A stretch of DNA of 64,000 nucleotides. Source: Deinococcus sp. QL22 (GTDB taxonomy: Bacteria > Deinococcota > Deinococci > Deinococcales > Deinococcaceae). The DNA lies in NCBI RefSeq assembly GCF_023370075.1, contig NZ_CP097149.1:2602001-2666000 (forward strand). The letters are read 5' to 3'. Position 1 is the stretch's first letter. Each line of letters begins with the position of its first letter. A program made the position numbers and the translations under genes. Positions 1-9,427 of this stretch are shown here, piece by piece. Under the pieces are notes generated by a model. That model had not been told where the DNA came from and did not search any database. It saw only the letters and a list, made by a program, of their open reading frames with translations.

Positions 1-955
<955 letters not shown>

Positions 956-1001
956 CCCCACAGCCTACAACCCACGTCCCACACCACACCGCCCGCAGCC
1001 C

Positions 1002-1487
1002 TCAAAACGGCAAAATCGCGGGCTGTTTCCAGACGCCCTGAGCAAGCGTAAACGGCCCGAAAGTAGGCTGCCCCAAGAGACCCAGATCAGCCGCGAAGGT
1101 ACCGTCTAGGCGGTAGCTGGTTTCCTGCCCACGCGCAATCTTCAGGAAAGTCGCGCCAGTGCTGACCGTGAGGGGGAGGCTGAGGTTGGCGTCCTGCACC
1201 GCTTCGCCGCGAGCAGGCAAGTTCACGTTGGGCAGATCGATGGTTCCCACGTCCTGTCCATCCAGAATCAGGCGGGTGGCAATGTTGGCAAGGCGCACGG
1301 GCACGCCGTTGGGATTGCCCACTTTTACGCGGAGAGTGATGTTGGCGGTGGGGGTGCCAAGTAGCGTCAGGCTGTTCAGGCGCACACTCTGAACCTCGAA
1401 GGTGGGCAACTGCACTGCCTGTTGCAGGGGGGCGCACCCCACGAGGGCGGCAGAAACGGCGGCAAGGGGCAACAGGAGGGGGCGCAT
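1002..1487 (-). CDS. lipoprotein with LEA type 2 (WHy-like) domain
   Basis: A 161-residue exported lipoprotein. Residues 1-18 form a short signal peptide ending in the lipobox LVGC (Cys18), so it should be lipidated and held at the membrane. The remainder has the alternating pattern of LEA14/WHy domains: a strand with [18 protein letters not shown] followed by conserved hydrophobic strands and the NLSLPLTVS segment. LEA type 2 proteins are linked to water-stress tolerance in plants and are found in desiccation-tolerant bacteria, but a role here is inference. It is transcribed leftward from a short region shared with the divergent gene at 1590 and appears leaderless (TAGCCT box five bases before ATG). 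It lies 47 bases upstream of the amidase and could be cotranscribed with it. Confidence 0.75.
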   Translation of the reverse strand: MRPLLLPLAAVSAALVGCAPLQQAVQLPTFEVQSVRLNSLTLLGTPTANITLRVKVGNPNGVPVRLANIATRLILDGQDVGTIDLPNVNLPARGEAVQDANLSLPLTVSTGATFLKIARGQETSYRLDGTFAADLGLLGQPTFGPFTLAQGVWKQPAILPF

Positions 1488-1492
1488 AGCCT

Positions 1493-1498
1493 AGGCTA
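1493..1498 (-). promoter_or_regulatory. -10 box of leaderless lipoprotein gene
   Basis: TAGCCT on the minus strand, 5 bases before the ATG at 1487. It sits inside the palindrome AGCCTAGGCT. No convincing -35. Confidence 0.5.
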
Positions 1499-1576
1499 GC
1501 GTGCTGACTGGGTGGATGCCTGACCCGTTTCTGAATGCGGCTTGTTGCCGCCCCTTCCCTGCCCCTCCCCGCCTGC

Positions 1577-1582
1577 TACCCT
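1577..1582 (+). promoter_or_regulatory. -10 box of leaderless gene at 1590
   Basis: TACCCT, 7 bases before the ATG at 1590. This box-to-start distance recurs throughout the window. Confidence 0.55.
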
Positions 1583-1589
1583 GACCCGC

Positions 1590-2699
1590 ATGAAGCAGAT
1601 TCGGGCAGGCAAGATCAGGGGCATGGCGCTGGGTGCGGCCTTGCTGGGCAGCACGGCGGGCGCGGTAGATCTGGATTTTGGTGTCGCCTATCAGGTAGAC
1701 ACAGGCCGCACGGGAACGGAAACAGTGGGTGGGGGCAAGTTTTGGCAACAAACCACCACCCGCGTCGGCGTGTCCAATTTCAGTGTGCTGGGCGGCACTC
1801 CCTTCGCGGGAACGTTGTCGGCAGGCGTGTCCAACCGGGCCGTAGACGTGGGTTACGCGCTGGGGTTGTCGTTGCCGCCACTGGGGGCCGTCAGTTCCCG
1901 CACTGATCTGGCGGTAACTTGGCAGGGTGGCCTGCGCCTGTCTTCCCGCGCCACGGGTACGGCAGGCCCAGTGGCGCTGAACGCGGGGGCCAGTTTCTTC
2001 ACCACGTCGGCCACCGCTGTAGACCCGCTGGCTGCGTGGACATTCGCCCCGACTGATCTGCGGAACCGGGGATATACGGCTGACGTGGCCGCCCGCTACC
2101 GCCTGAGCCGGACGCTGGTGGCTGTGCTCGGCGGAGAATTTGGCGCACAGAATCAGGGTTTTGTAGGTATAGAATCCCGCCGCGACCTGACCCGTGTGCT
2201 TGCTCCCAGTGAAGGCGACGATCCCACCTTAGAGCCAGCCACCGAGCGCACCGGAAGCCTGACCTTCCGGGCAGGCGCACGCGCTGGGCAGGGGATTCTG
2301 GGCGTTACGGGCGGCGTCACCTACGCCACCGAAGAAGGCCTGAGCCTCGGCCTGGACGCACTGGTTGGGCGCGGACAAACCGATCCGGGCAGCACAGGTT
2401 TAATGGTAACGGGCCTCACCTACGGCCTGACCGCCAGCGTCACGGCACCCGACTTGCTGGGCGAGGGGAGCAGCATCCGGCTGTATTCGGCCTACGAGCC
2501 TTGGCGCACGGCTAGCGCTCCCCTGCGGGTGGGTGCAGAAGCCAGCTTGCCCATCGGCCCCGGCGAACTGAGCCTCGACGTGCGCGGTGGGCGTAATCCC
2601 AGCGGCACGGCAGGCTTCGGCGCACGCGTGGGCTACCGCCTGCCGCTGGGTGGGGGTCAGTCAGGTGACGCTGATTCTCCCCAGGACAGCACGCCCTGA
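1590..2699 (+). CDS. secreted protein with outer-membrane barrel-like pattern
   Basis: A 369-residue protein with a basic N-terminus ([11 protein letters not shown]), a hydrophobic stretch and a probable signal peptidase site near AGA. The rest is rich in Gly, Thr, Ser and alternating hydrophobic residues with repeated strand-turn units such as [16 protein letters not shown] and [23 protein letters not shown], which suggests a beta-barrel or other all-beta outer-membrane protein. I do not recognise a named family. The ATG at 1590 is chosen because a TACCCT box lies 7 bases before it; a second ATG at 1623 would remove most of the signal peptide. It is followed 98 bases later by the LolA-like gene in the same direction, so both may serve the cell envelope. 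Confidence 0.6.
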   Translation: MKQIRAGKIRGMALGAALLGSTAGAVDLDFGVAYQVDTGRTGTETVGGGKFWQQTTTRVGVSNFSVLGGTPFAGTLSAGVSNRAVDVGYALGLSLPPLGAVSSRTDLAVTWQGGLRLSSRATGTAGPVALNAGASFFTTSATAVDPLAAWTFAPTDLRNRGYTADVAARYRLSRTLVAVLGGEFGAQNQGFVGIESRRDLTRVLAPSEGDDPTLEPATERTGSLTFRAGARAGQGILGVTGGVTYATEEGLSLGLDALVGRGQTDPGSTGLMVTGLTYGLTASVTAPDLLGEGSSIRLYSAYEPWRTASAPLRVGAEASLPIGPGELSLDVRGGRNPSGTAGFGARVGYRLPLGGGQSGDADSPQDSTP

Positions 2700-2785
2700 A
2701 CCATTTCAGCGTCCTTCCAAAGATGCACACCCGGCAACTAAACCAGCCATCAGCCCGTGCGGTTCCTTCTCATGAGAGCAGACGA

Positions 2786-2791
2786 GATACT
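2786..2791 (+). promoter_or_regulatory. -10 box of LolA-like gene
   Basis: GATACT, 6 bases before the ATG at 2798. Confidence 0.45.
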
Positions 2792-2797
2792 GCCCGC

Positions 2798-3463
2798 ATG
2801 AAGAATCTGTTGACCCTCTCTGTGCTGGCGCTGGCGGCCCTGTCCTCGGGCGCGGGTGCTCAGACTGCCCAAGACATCCTCAACCGCGTAGACAGCGCCC
2901 AGAAATCCGCCAAAGACGTGTCCTTTCGCCTCAGCGGAACGGCCAGCCTCGAAACCTCTGCCCAGAAAATCGACCTGACCGTGAAAAGCATTCCAGCACA
3001 GAGCGTGGCCCGCCTGCAATTTCTCGCGCCCGATGCTCTGGCCGATAACGTGGTGGTGGCCGACAAGAACGAGGTGCGTCAGTACCTGTTTCTGACCAAC
3101 CAGATCACGGTCACTCCGGTCAAGAAGGCCGCGAACTCGGCAGGCTTCGGTGGGCTGGATTTCACGCAACTCAGCAACGCGGCGACCCTGCTCAGTCAGT
3201 ACAGCGTGAAGCTGCTGGGCACGACTGGCGCGGCAGGCAACCGTCTGTTCCAGTTGGAAGCCACCCCCAAAGGTACGGGTAGCACCGACAAGGCCCGCGT
3301 CTGGATTACCGAGGCAGGCTGGAGGCCCACGCGCCTGCAACTTGTCAGCAGCGGCAACAAAGTTCTGGCCGACCTGAACGTGTCCAGCTACAAGATCAAT
3401 GCGGGCCTGACAGCAGCCAAACTGCGTGCCCTGCCCAAAGACGCCGAAATCATTCGTCAGTAA
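2798..3463 (+). CDS. LolA-like outer-membrane lipoprotein carrier family protein
   Basis: A 221-residue protein with a clear signal peptide ([22 protein letters not shown]). After cleavage it begins [25 protein letters not shown], which matches the start of LolA/LolA-like and related sigma-E regulator-type folds: an N-terminal helix followed by an unclosed beta sheet of strands such as [21 protein letters not shown] and [18 protein letters not shown]. LolA-type folds bind lipid acyl chains between outer and inner membranes; the actual ligand here is not shown. The ATG at 2798 is preferred over the upstream in-frame start because it begins the signal peptide and follows a -10 box. A strong intrinsic terminator lies 37 bases after the stop. 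Confidence 0.75.
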   Translation: MKNLLTLSVLALAALSSGAGAQTAQDILNRVDSAQKSAKDVSFRLSGTASLETSAQKIDLTVKSIPAQSVARLQFLAPDALADNVVVADKNEVRQYLFLTNQITVTPVKKAANSAGFGGLDFTQLSNAATLLSQYSVKLLGTTGAAGNRLFQLEATPKGTGSTDKARVWITEAGWRPTRLQLVSSGNKVLADLNVSSYKINAGLTAAKLRALPKDAEIIRQ

Positions 3464-3500
3464 CGGCCAAACAGAATCAAATATCATCAGATTCAAATGG

Positions 3501-3534
3501 AGGAGAAGGGGCCACGTGCCACCTTCTCCTTTTT
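3501..3534 (+). terminator. intrinsic terminator of LolA-like gene
   Basis: A perfect 9-bp stem (AGGAGAAGG at 3501-3509 with CCTTCTCCT at 3522-3530) and a T run (3530-3534). Confidence 0.8.
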
Positions 3535-3642
3535 GGCTGGAGTTGAGGTCGGCTGATTACATTGGTGCAAGCAGCAACAACCGTTAAAGAGCGCTGATAG
3601 CCGGGCTTAGCTCCTCGGATGCCCTTCGTCCTTCGCAAAAAG

Positions 3643-3677
3643 CAAAGCAAAAGCCCCCGCGTGTTGGCAGGGGCTGG
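3643..3677 (-). terminator. intrinsic terminator of NlpC/P60 gene
   Basis: On the minus strand AGCCCC (3675-3670) pairs with GGGGCT (3657-3652) and is followed by a T-rich tract. It lies just after the stop of the hydrolase gene. The 105 bases between this hairpin and the previous terminator show no gene. Confidence 0.7.
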
Positions 3678-3704
3678 TCGGTGAATGCCTTTCTTGGTTT
3701 GGGT

Positions 3705-4340
3705 TCAGTTCAGAACGCGGCGTGCGCCGTTGTAGCGGCTGGCCCAGTAGACATTGCTGAACAGTGGCTCGACGACGGTGCGGCCCCGGTAGCTGTTGGC
3801 ATTGGCCATCATGCCGTCGCCTACATACAGCCCGACGTGGCTGGCGGTGCGGCCCATCGTGTTGAAGAAGACGAGGTCGCCTGCACGCAGGTCGCGGCGG
3901 CTGACAGGGCTCCCGCTACGCCACTGGGCAGCGGCGGTACGGGGCAAGTTGATGCCCAGCGAGCGGAACACATTCATGGTGAAGGCGCTGCAATCGATGC
4001 CGCCGCCGCCTGTGCCGCCCAGCACGTAGCGGATGCCCAGCCAGCGGTTGGCGGCGCTGCGAACGAACACGCCGCCACGCGACGGAGCAGCGGCGGCCTG
4101 GGGCTGGGGCGCGGCGGGACGGTTGACCACAGGGGCCGCACTGCCGCCAATATTCAGGCGCTGACCAACCTGAATGGTGGTGCTGTTCAGACGGTTGAGC
4201 TTCATCAGCGTGGGAGCGTCCACGCGGGTAGCACGCGCGATGGAATACAAAGTATCGCCAGATTTAACGGTGTAGGTGGCGGCCAAGGAGCTGGAAGTGC
4301 TCAACGCGGCGGCAATCATTAGGACTCGGAAGGCATTCAT
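3705..4340 (-). CDS. LysM and NlpC/P60 peptidoglycan endopeptidase
   Basis: Secreted cell-wall hydrolase of 211 residues. Signal peptide at 1-21 ([20 protein letters not shown]), one LysM domain at about 22-65 ([16 protein letters not shown] to VGQRLNIGG), a Pro/Ala linker at 70-88, then an NlpC/P60 domain at about 95-211. The catalytic Cys is C117 in IDCSAF, the His is H168 in SHVGLYVG, and an Asn near 180 (MANANSY) is in place for the third polar residue. The family cuts D-Glu to diamino-acid bonds in stem peptides. Single LysM plus NlpC/P60 is a standard architecture. A terminator follows it and a long AT-rich region precedes it. Confidence 0.9.
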   Translation of the reverse strand: MNAFRVLMIAAALSTSSSLAATYTVKSGDTLYSIARATRVDAPTLMKLNRLNSTTIQVGQRLNIGGSAAPVVNRPAAPQPQAAAAPSRGGVFVRSAANRWLGIRYVLGGTGGGGIDCSAFTMNVFRSLGINLPRTAAAQWRSGSPVSRRDLRAGDLVFFNTMGRTASHVGLYVGDGMMANANSYRGRTVVEPLFSNVYWASRYNGARRVLN

Positions 4341-4632
4341 CGACCCCTGAAGTTTATCCCATCTTTATTTATTTGGCCTTAATCCACTGGGTAAAACCGG
4401 TGTTTTATGCGCCTATACGGTCTCTATGCGCACTCAAAAATTCATATTGTGCCTGTTCATGCGCCTTTATCTCAATGTTCTCAGAAAGCGGCTCATTTCT
4501 GATTTCAAGCTTAAGGTGTGATGCTGGGCGGGTTTAGAGCCAATGCCAAAAAGTCGTTTTCTCAGGGTTCTCATGATGAAAAACGGGCTTCACAGTTCAG
4601 ATGACCTGGTCACGGCTGCCCCGGCCCGCGCT
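4341..4632. other. AT-rich divergent intergenic region
   Basis: About 290 bases with clearly lower GC than any neighbouring gene, between the leftward hydrolase and the rightward small gene. No open reading frame with coding character was seen. It probably holds the promoter of the hydrolase; several AT-rich hexamers are present but none with a convincing -35/-10 pair. Confidence 0.4.
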
Positions 4633-4638
4633 TATACT
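4633..4638 (+). promoter_or_regulatory. candidate -10 box for gene at 4709
   Basis: TATACT 70 bases before the start codon. The gene has its own Shine-Dalgarno sequence, so a leadered transcript is consistent. No clear -35. Confidence 0.4.
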
Positions 4639-4708
4639 CTCGCCAATCGCCGCTTTTCTGCGTGCCCGTTTTCTCCGCCCCTGACCCGCTGCCTACGCTG
4701 GAGGCTTG

Positions 4709-5143
4709 ATGAAAGAACCGATGAGTACCGAACAGATGTTGCAAGGCCTGAAACACTACCGCCGTATTGCCCGTCAGGACATGCTGCGTGCCCCCGAAAC
4801 GCCCCACCCGGACGCATTTTTGGCCCACGCCGAAAGCCGCCGCGCCCTCTATGTCGACCTCGGCACGCACGCTGAAAAGCACGCTCCCTCCGACGTCGTG
4901 GCCCACGCGCTGGAGTTGTATCAGGCCATTCCCTTTTCCACGGGCACGGCTGAACACGAATATCCTGACCTCAAGGGCCGCGAGAACGCCCTAGAGAACT
5001 TCTTTTTGCTGGTGGGCCTCGACCCCAAGACCCGTCGCGAGGCCCGCAGCCGCCGCCCCAAGATGGACAGTCCTAAAGAAGAAGCCGCTCCGGTTGCACC
5101 TGTGCCCACGAGCGATACTCCCAGCGAACTGACCTCCGGCTAA
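4709..5143 (+). CDS. uncharacterised small acidic/basic protein
   Basis: A 144-residue soluble protein I do not recognise. The first 100 residues are predicted helical by eye (MLQGLKHYRRIARQDMLRA, SDVVAHALELYQAIPFS, RENALENFFLLVGLDP), followed by a basic patch (KTRREARSRRPK) and a Pro/Ser/Thr-rich tail that is probably disordered. GGAGG at 4700-4704 stands only four bases before the ATG at 4709; an ATG at 4721 with looser spacing is the alternative. It stands alone between a leftward gene and the glycosylase gene 64 bases downstream. No function can be assigned from sequence. Confidence 0.6.
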   Translation: MKEPMSTEQMLQGLKHYRRIARQDMLRAPETPHPDAFLAHAESRRALYVDLGTHAEKHAPSDVVAHALELYQAIPFSTGTAEHEYPDLKGRENALENFFLLVGLDPKTRREARSRRPKMDSPKEEAAPVAPVPTSDTPSELTSG

Positions 5144-5195
5144 GGACTCCTTTCCAACCGTCATTTGCGTTCCGCTGTGCAGGAGCGCGGCGCGT

Positions 5196-5201
5196 TATGG
5201 T
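5196..5201 (+). promoter_or_regulatory. -10 box of uracil-DNA glycosylase gene
   Basis: TATGGT, 6 bases before the ATG at 5208. Confidence 0.45.
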
Positions 5202-5207
5202 TGAGGC

Positions 5208-5918
5208 ATGACGGCCCCCCACCCGTTTTCCCCCGATCCAGCCTCGGCAACTCTGGCGTTGGCCGATGCCGCCGCCCTGCAAGCTCTGGAACTGCGGGCC
5301 AAGGGCTGTACGGCCTGCAAATTGCGGCCCGGCTGCACGCAGGTCGTGGTGGCCGACGGAAATCCGCAGGCCCGTCTGGTCATCATCGGGGAGGGGCCGG
5401 GGGGCGACGAAGACCGGTTGGGTCGCCCGTTCGTGGGCCGCGCCGGACAACTGATGGACAAGATTCTGGCCGCAGTGAACCTCACGCGGGCCGACACCTA
5501 CATCACCAATATCGTCAAATGCCGTCCGCCGGGAAACCGCGCCCCCGAACCCGACGAAACCCAGATTTGCACCGAGCTGTGGCTGGAGCCGCAGTTGGCC
5601 CTGTTGCGCCCACAGATCATCCTGAGTTTGGGCAACACGCCTACGCAGTACTTGCTGGGCACCCGGCAGGGGATTACCCGTATTCGCGGCTCTTGGCACC
5701 CCTTCCGGCGCGACACGTGGACCCATGACGCCCTCCTCATGCCTATGTTTCACCCCGCCTACCTGCTGAGAAATGAAAGCCGTGCGGCGGGGGGGCCAAA
5801 GAGCCTGACGTGGCGTGATATTCGGGAGGTGGCCGCCGTACTGCGCGGGGAAAAGGAGCCGGAAGGGCTGGTGAAGCCGGAGCCTGCGGATATGGTGGGG
5901 CAGCCGGGGCTGTTCTGA
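5208..5918 (+). CDS. family 4 uracil-DNA glycosylase (iron-sulfur type)
   Basis: Base-excision repair enzyme that removes uracil from DNA. In this 236-residue protein the four cluster cysteines have family spacing: C34 and C37 ([10 protein letters not shown]), C105 (VKCRPP) and C121, the last pair separated by 15 residues as in Thermus UDG-A. The active-site loop [17 protein letters not shown] follows at 61-77, and the second motif HPAYLLRN lies near the C-terminus. The family uses an Asp/Glu-poor GEGPG motif rather than the GQDPYH of Ung. Monocistronic by appearance: terminated by a repeat-bearing convergent region and preceded by its own -10 box. A disordered tail ([16 protein letters not shown]) ends the protein. 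Confidence 0.92.
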   Translation: MTAPHPFSPDPASATLALADAAALQALELRAKGCTACKLRPGCTQVVVADGNPQARLVIIGEGPGGDEDRLGRPFVGRAGQLMDKILAAVNLTRADTYITNIVKCRPPGNRAPEPDETQICTELWLEPQLALLRPQIILSLGNTPTQYLLGTRQGITRIRGSWHPFRRDTWTHDALLMPMFHPAYLLRNESRAAGGPKSLTWRDIREVAAVLRGEKEPEGLVKPEPADMVGQPGLF

Positions 5919-5939
5919 TTTAGGTTGAGATTTTGACGT

Positions 5940-6235
5940 ATTGGGCTTGTCCTACGTTGGATTCCCCAGCTTCGCAGCTCTGCGAGTCCGCTGTGGAGGA
6001 TTGATCTTGTCGCGTTACAACTCGCCTTCTTCGTCTATCTGAAGCGGAATTTCCAGTTCATTCCAAAATGGAATTGGCCCGCCCACTGCGTGGACGACGG
6101 CCTCACACGCATTCGGGTGGGAACGGTTTAGGGTGGCGGTGTGGGGATTGTTGTTTCCCTTGCCCTAAGCGGGGCAGGGGGTAAGTGAGCGTCAGCGATT
6201 GCCCTTCACCTGCCCTTAGACCCTTAGACCTTCCC
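5940..6235. repeat. dispersed intergenic repeat, copy A
   Basis: Fills the gap between the convergent glycosylase and dciA genes. It shares with copy B (9077-9420), in the same order: the start block (TTGGGCTTGTCCTACG), a 24-base identical block (5969-5992 and 9148-9171) containing the inverted repeat CGCAGCTCTGCG, GGAGGATT-ATCTTGTCGCGTT, GAAGCGGAATT, GGAATTGGCCCGC and GGCCTCACACG. The end carries CTTAGACCCTTAGAC (6215-6229). No coding potential. Confidence 0.75.
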
Positions 6236-6241
6236 TCTCCC

Positions 6242-7120
6242 TCACCGCCCCGAATTCAGCACATTTCTCGTTCGTTCGGGCAGGGCGGCACGTTCGGACG
6301 GCAGTAGTTGCACACGCGGTTTGCGGAAGGTCAGCGACAAAAAGATTTCGGCCTGCTGAAGCAAGAACTCGCGGTAGCCTTGGCCTATTGAATCCGGCTT
6401 CGGCCCACTGCGGACGCATTCCAGCGCCAGCAAATCCAGTTGGCTTTTCAGTTCCTCCAGCGCCAACGTGCGGGCCGCGTTCATGCCGCTGTCTCCCAGT
6501 GGCCCAGACAGCGTGGGCAATCTCTCCGGCAGGCGCATCAGCAACTTAGCGGCGCGTTTTACGTTGGGGTCTTCCAAGGAGAGGGCGCAGGCGCGGCAGG
6601 GCTGTTCCTTGCTGGCCTCATTGCAGACCGGACAGGGCCGCCACCCCTGCTGCTCACGCCATTTTCTGGCCCGCGTGATAGCTTCGGCGGCCCGCAGCGC
6701 GGCGGGTTTCAGGTCGCCCTCTATGCCTTTCACCAACGCCTGAGCGCGTTCGAGATCGGGTGCGGGCAGCGGTGCAGGCGTGGGGGCCGCCGCTTTGGTG
6801 GTGCTGCGAATCGTGCCCACGCTAAATCGGATTTCATTGATCGGATAATCGCCCAGCAGGGCATTCAGCGCCTTCAAAAAATGGTGGCGCTGCATGCTGA
6901 GGTGGTGAGCGGTGGCACTGTCGCGCACCTCTACAAACAGCGTAGAACCCTGCTGAGACCGGGGCCGCGTGAGTTTGGCGATCTCTGGCCCCACCGCCTG
7001 CGGCCAGGCCAGAATGGCCCGCGCCCGCTGCACGCCCTTGGCAATCCGGGCCGTGCCCAGCGTCGCGCCCATCAGTTCGGCAATGCCCAGAGTGCCGCCC
7101 CAGCGCCGGGTTTTGCTCAT
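6242..7120 (-). CDS. dciA: DciA-type (DUF721) helicase loader with zinc-ribbon extension
   Basis: DciA loads or activates the replicative helicase DnaB in bacteria lacking DnaC/DnaI. This 292-residue protein has the DUF721 domain at about 10-105, with the family pattern ARAILAWPQAVGPEIAKLTRPRSQQGSTLFVEVRDSATAHHLSMQR. After an Ala/Pro linker (108-122) comes an unusual C-terminal half: helices, a C4 zinc-ribbon knuckle pair (C163/C166 in CPVC and C175/C178 in CRAC), and a long helical tail to 292. Typical DUF721 proteins are 100-180 residues, so about half of this one is an addition. The ATG overlaps the recF stop (ATGA), so the two are translationally coupled, as in actinobacterial dnaN-recF-DUF721 blocks. 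Confidence 0.85.
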   Translation of the reverse strand: MSKTRRWGGTLGIAELMGATLGTARIAKGVQRARAILAWPQAVGPEIAKLTRPRSQQGSTLFVEVRDSATAHHLSMQRHHFLKALNALLGDYPINEIRFSVGTIRSTTKAAAPTPAPLPAPDLERAQALVKGIEGDLKPAALRAAEAITRARKWREQQGWRPCPVCNEASKEQPCRACALSLEDPNVKRAAKLLMRLPERLPTLSGPLGDSGMNAARTLALEELKSQLDLLALECVRSGPKPDSIGQGYREFLLQQAEIFLSLTFRKPRVQLLPSERAALPERTRNVLNSGR

Positions 7121-8187
7121 GCGCTGGCCTCTAGGGGAGCCTGTTGTTGGTCTTCGGGCATAAAGCGGCCCGCGTGCGCCCGCAAGGTCAGCACGGCTCC
7201 CGGCGCCCTTTCCGTTCCGGTCACGATGGCCTGCGGCACACTGGCGGCCAAGTCCAGCAGGAAGGCGCGGCGGGTCGGGTCAAGTTCGGCGCTAAAGTCG
7301 TCGATCAGCAGCACCGGCTTTTCTCCAAATTTTTCCGATAACAGTTCCAGTTCGGCGCGGCGCAGGGCCAGAGCGACGGTGCGGCCCTCGCCCCGGCTGG
7401 CATATTCGGAGGCCGAAAAGTCGCCCAGCGTCAGGGTGAGGTCGTCGCGGTGCGGCCCGGTCACGGTGGCTCCGCGTGCCAGCTCCTCGCCCCGGCGGGC
7501 GCTGAGGTCGCGGGCGTAGTGTTCGGGGGTGGTGGATTCGGTCAGGGTCAGCTTCAGCGGTTTGCGGCTGCCCAGCGCGGCGTTGGCCTCGCCTGCCAGT
7601 TCGTCCAGCCGGGTCAGGGCGCGGCGGCGAAACAACATGATGTCTCCGCCGAGTTTCAGCAGGGGGTCGTCCCAGACGTGCATGGCCCATTCTTCGCCGC
7701 CTTTGAGGGCTGCATTGCGCTGCGACACCGTGCGCTCATAGCGGGCCAGTTGCTCGGCGTAGCGGGCGCTGATGCGCGAGAGGAGCGCGTCCAGATACGC
7801 CCGCCTTCCAGCAGGGGGGCCGAACACCAGTTCGCTGTCTTCGGGCCTAATCCACACGGCGCTGCCACGCGGCAGGTCTCCGGTCTTCACGCGCACGCCG
7901 TCTACCTTCAGTTGCCGCCGCCCGCGCCCCAGCCCCACTTCCTGCACGCTCAGGCTGCCGCCCTGCTGCAAATCCGCCCGCACATAGGCCTCTTTTTCGC
8001 CCGACTGCACCAGTTGCTCCAGGCGGTTCACGTCGGTCAGGCCGGTCAGGGCCAGATACGCCGCTTCCAGCAGATTGGTCTTGCCCGCGCCGTTTTCCCC
8101 GTACACGCCCGTCACGCCCGCCGGGAAATGCAACGTATCGGGTGCGAGGTTGCGGTAATTCAGGGTAGACAGGGACTCCAGATGCAC
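7117..8187 (-). CDS. recF: DNA replication and repair protein RecF
   Basis: SMC/ABC-like ATPase that with RecO and RecR loads RecA at gaps; RecFOR is the main RecA-loading route in Deinococcus, which lacks RecBC. 356 residues. It opens with VHLESLSTLNYRNL, has the Walker A GENGAGKTNLLEA, a signature-like region near ASRGEGRTVALALRRAE, and Walker B plus D-loop LLIDDFSAELDPTRR. I place the start at the GTG (8187) rather than the ATG three codons upstream (8196), because TAGAAT (8200-8195) overlaps that ATG and lies 7 bases before the GTG, giving a leaderless mRNA. dciA overlaps its stop. Confidence 0.92.
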   Translation of the reverse strand: MHLESLSTLNYRNLAPDTLHFPAGVTGVYGENGAGKTNLLEAAYLALTGLTDVNRLEQLVQSGEKEAYVRADLQQGGSLSVQEVGLGRGRRQLKVDGVRVKTGDLPRGSAVWIRPEDSELVFGPPAGRRAYLDALLSRISARYAEQLARYERTVSQRNAALKGGEEWAMHVWDDPLLKLGGDIMLFRRRALTRLDELAGEANAALGSRKPLKLTLTESTTPEHYARDLSARRGEELARGATVTGPHRDDLTLTLGDFSASEYASRGEGRTVALALRRAELELLSEKFGEKPVLLIDDFSAELDPTRRAFLLDLAASVPQAIVTGTERAPGAVLTLRAHAGRFMPEDQQQAPLEASA

Positions 8188-8194
8188 GCCCCCC

Positions 8195-8200
8195 ATTCTA
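8195..8200 (-). promoter_or_regulatory. -10 box deciding the recF GTG start
   Basis: TAGAAT on the minus strand, 7 bases before GTG at 8187. It overlaps the upstream ATG, which therefore cannot be inside the transcript if this box is used. Confidence 0.55.
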
Positions 8201-8266
8201 CGTTCGGCGGCAGGAAAGAAATGGGGTGTGGGTTGTGAGACGTGGGATGGAGGAGAAGCTTGGGCT

Positions 8267-8272
8267 TATGCT
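8267..8272 (+). promoter_or_regulatory. -10 box of gene at 8279
   Basis: TATGCT, 6 bases before the ATG at 8279. Confidence 0.5.
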
Positions 8273-8278
8273 TTCTCA

Positions 8279-9064
8279 ATGTCCGGTTCCCTTTCTGACC
8301 TGCTGATCGTCACGCCCCACCCTTCCGGCCAGCTCCCCGCCGACGTGCTGCACGACATGTTGGGCGACGACGCCTTCGACAGTGCCAAGCGTGCCGCCTT
8401 CCTGCGCCGGGTGTTTCTGGAAGGCGATCCCTTCACCGACCTGATCTACCTGGTGCCGGGGGCGGGGCATGTGCAGGCCGCGTGGAGCCGCTTTGCCGTA
8501 GACCTCAACCGTGACCGGAACGACACCGCCGACAACGGCGTCATCAAGGTCATTGATTTTGACCGTTCGCCGCTGTATCCGGCTGACTTTGCCTTATCAC
8601 CCGCTGCCCGCGAAAGCCGCTTGCGCCGCCTGTGGGACGCCTTTGATGCACAGGTACAGGCCGAACTGGCGGGCAAGCGCCTGATGATCGTGGGCCACAG
8701 CATGGCTCCGTATGGCCCCGCCCTCAGCCCCACCCCCGGCGTGCCGCGCCCTGGCATCACGCTCATGCTGGGGAGTGCCAAAACGCCTACCTTTCCGCTT
8801 GCCCAGTGGGACGCCCTGCAATCCGTCTGCGCCGAAGCGTTTGCGCCGCTGCTCACCGGAGAATTTACCCGCGTGGCGATTGGCGATCCGTGGGACACCG
8901 ACACGCTGAGCCTGAACCATCAGCGGCGCACGGGCGTTCCCGCGTTTGGAATAGAGGTCAATGCGGGCCTGTACTTGCGGGATGGGGAGGGGCAGGATGG
9001 GGCAATTCGGGCGCTGAATGGGGCCTTCAGGCAGTTTGCAGCGGGGGCTTTGGCGTTGGTTTGA
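8279..9064 (+). CDS. N-formylglutamate amidohydrolase family protein
   Basis: Zinc-dependent amidohydrolase family (FGase/HutG-like; related in fold to carboxypeptidases), 261 residues. Family landmarks visible: TPHPSGQLPADV near the N-terminus, VDLNRDRND (about 73-82) in the position of the DLNR motif, GHSM, and FGIEVNAGLYLR near the C-terminus. In the histidine pathway the family makes glutamate and formate, but no hut genes are adjacent, so the substrate is open. The ATG at 8279 is preferred to the upstream in-frame ATG at 8228 because a -10 box lies between them. It faces the prenyl synthase gene across repeat copy B. Confidence 0.8.
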   Translation: MSGSLSDLLIVTPHPSGQLPADVLHDMLGDDAFDSAKRAAFLRRVFLEGDPFTDLIYLVPGAGHVQAAWSRFAVDLNRDRNDTADNGVIKVIDFDRSPLYPADFALSPAARESRLRRLWDAFDAQVQAELAGKRLMIVGHSMAPYGPALSPTPGVPRPGITLMLGSAKTPTFPLAQWDALQSVCAEAFAPLLTGEFTRVAIGDPWDTDTLSLNHQRRTGVPAFGIEVNAGLYLRDGEGQDGAIRALNGAFRQFAAGALALV

Positions 9065-9076
9065 AGTGAGGGGTGG

Positions 9077-9420
9077 TTGGGCTTGTCCTACGCTTTGCCC
9101 CACCCCCCAGCCCCTTACCCCACCGGATAGGGGGAGCGAAGCGCTCTGCTTCGCAGCTCTGCGAGTCCGCTCGGGAGGATTCATCTTGTCGCGTTTTGAG
9201 TTAGCTTGTTCGCTCACTTGAAGCGGAATTGCCAGTCGTCTTGACATTGGAATTGGCCCGCGCGTTGCACGCACCTTGGGGCCTCACACGGAGTTGGGCG
9301 GCGACGATGTGATGTTTGTTTTTAGCCCTTCCCCCTTGGCTGGTACAGCTCTGCAGGAGAGGGGGGAGGTTGGGAGCAACGTAATTGCCCTGCCTCACCC
9401 CTTAAACCCTTGCTCCTTCC
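9077..9420. repeat. dispersed intergenic repeat, copy B
   Basis: Occupies the convergent gap between 9064 and 9428. Shares its blocks in order with copy A (5940-6235), including 24 identical bases at 9148-9171. It also contains a second module, GGTACAGCTCTGCAGGAG (9344-9361), that returns in copies D and E. No coding potential. Confidence 0.75.
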
Positions 9421-9427
9421 CCCACCC

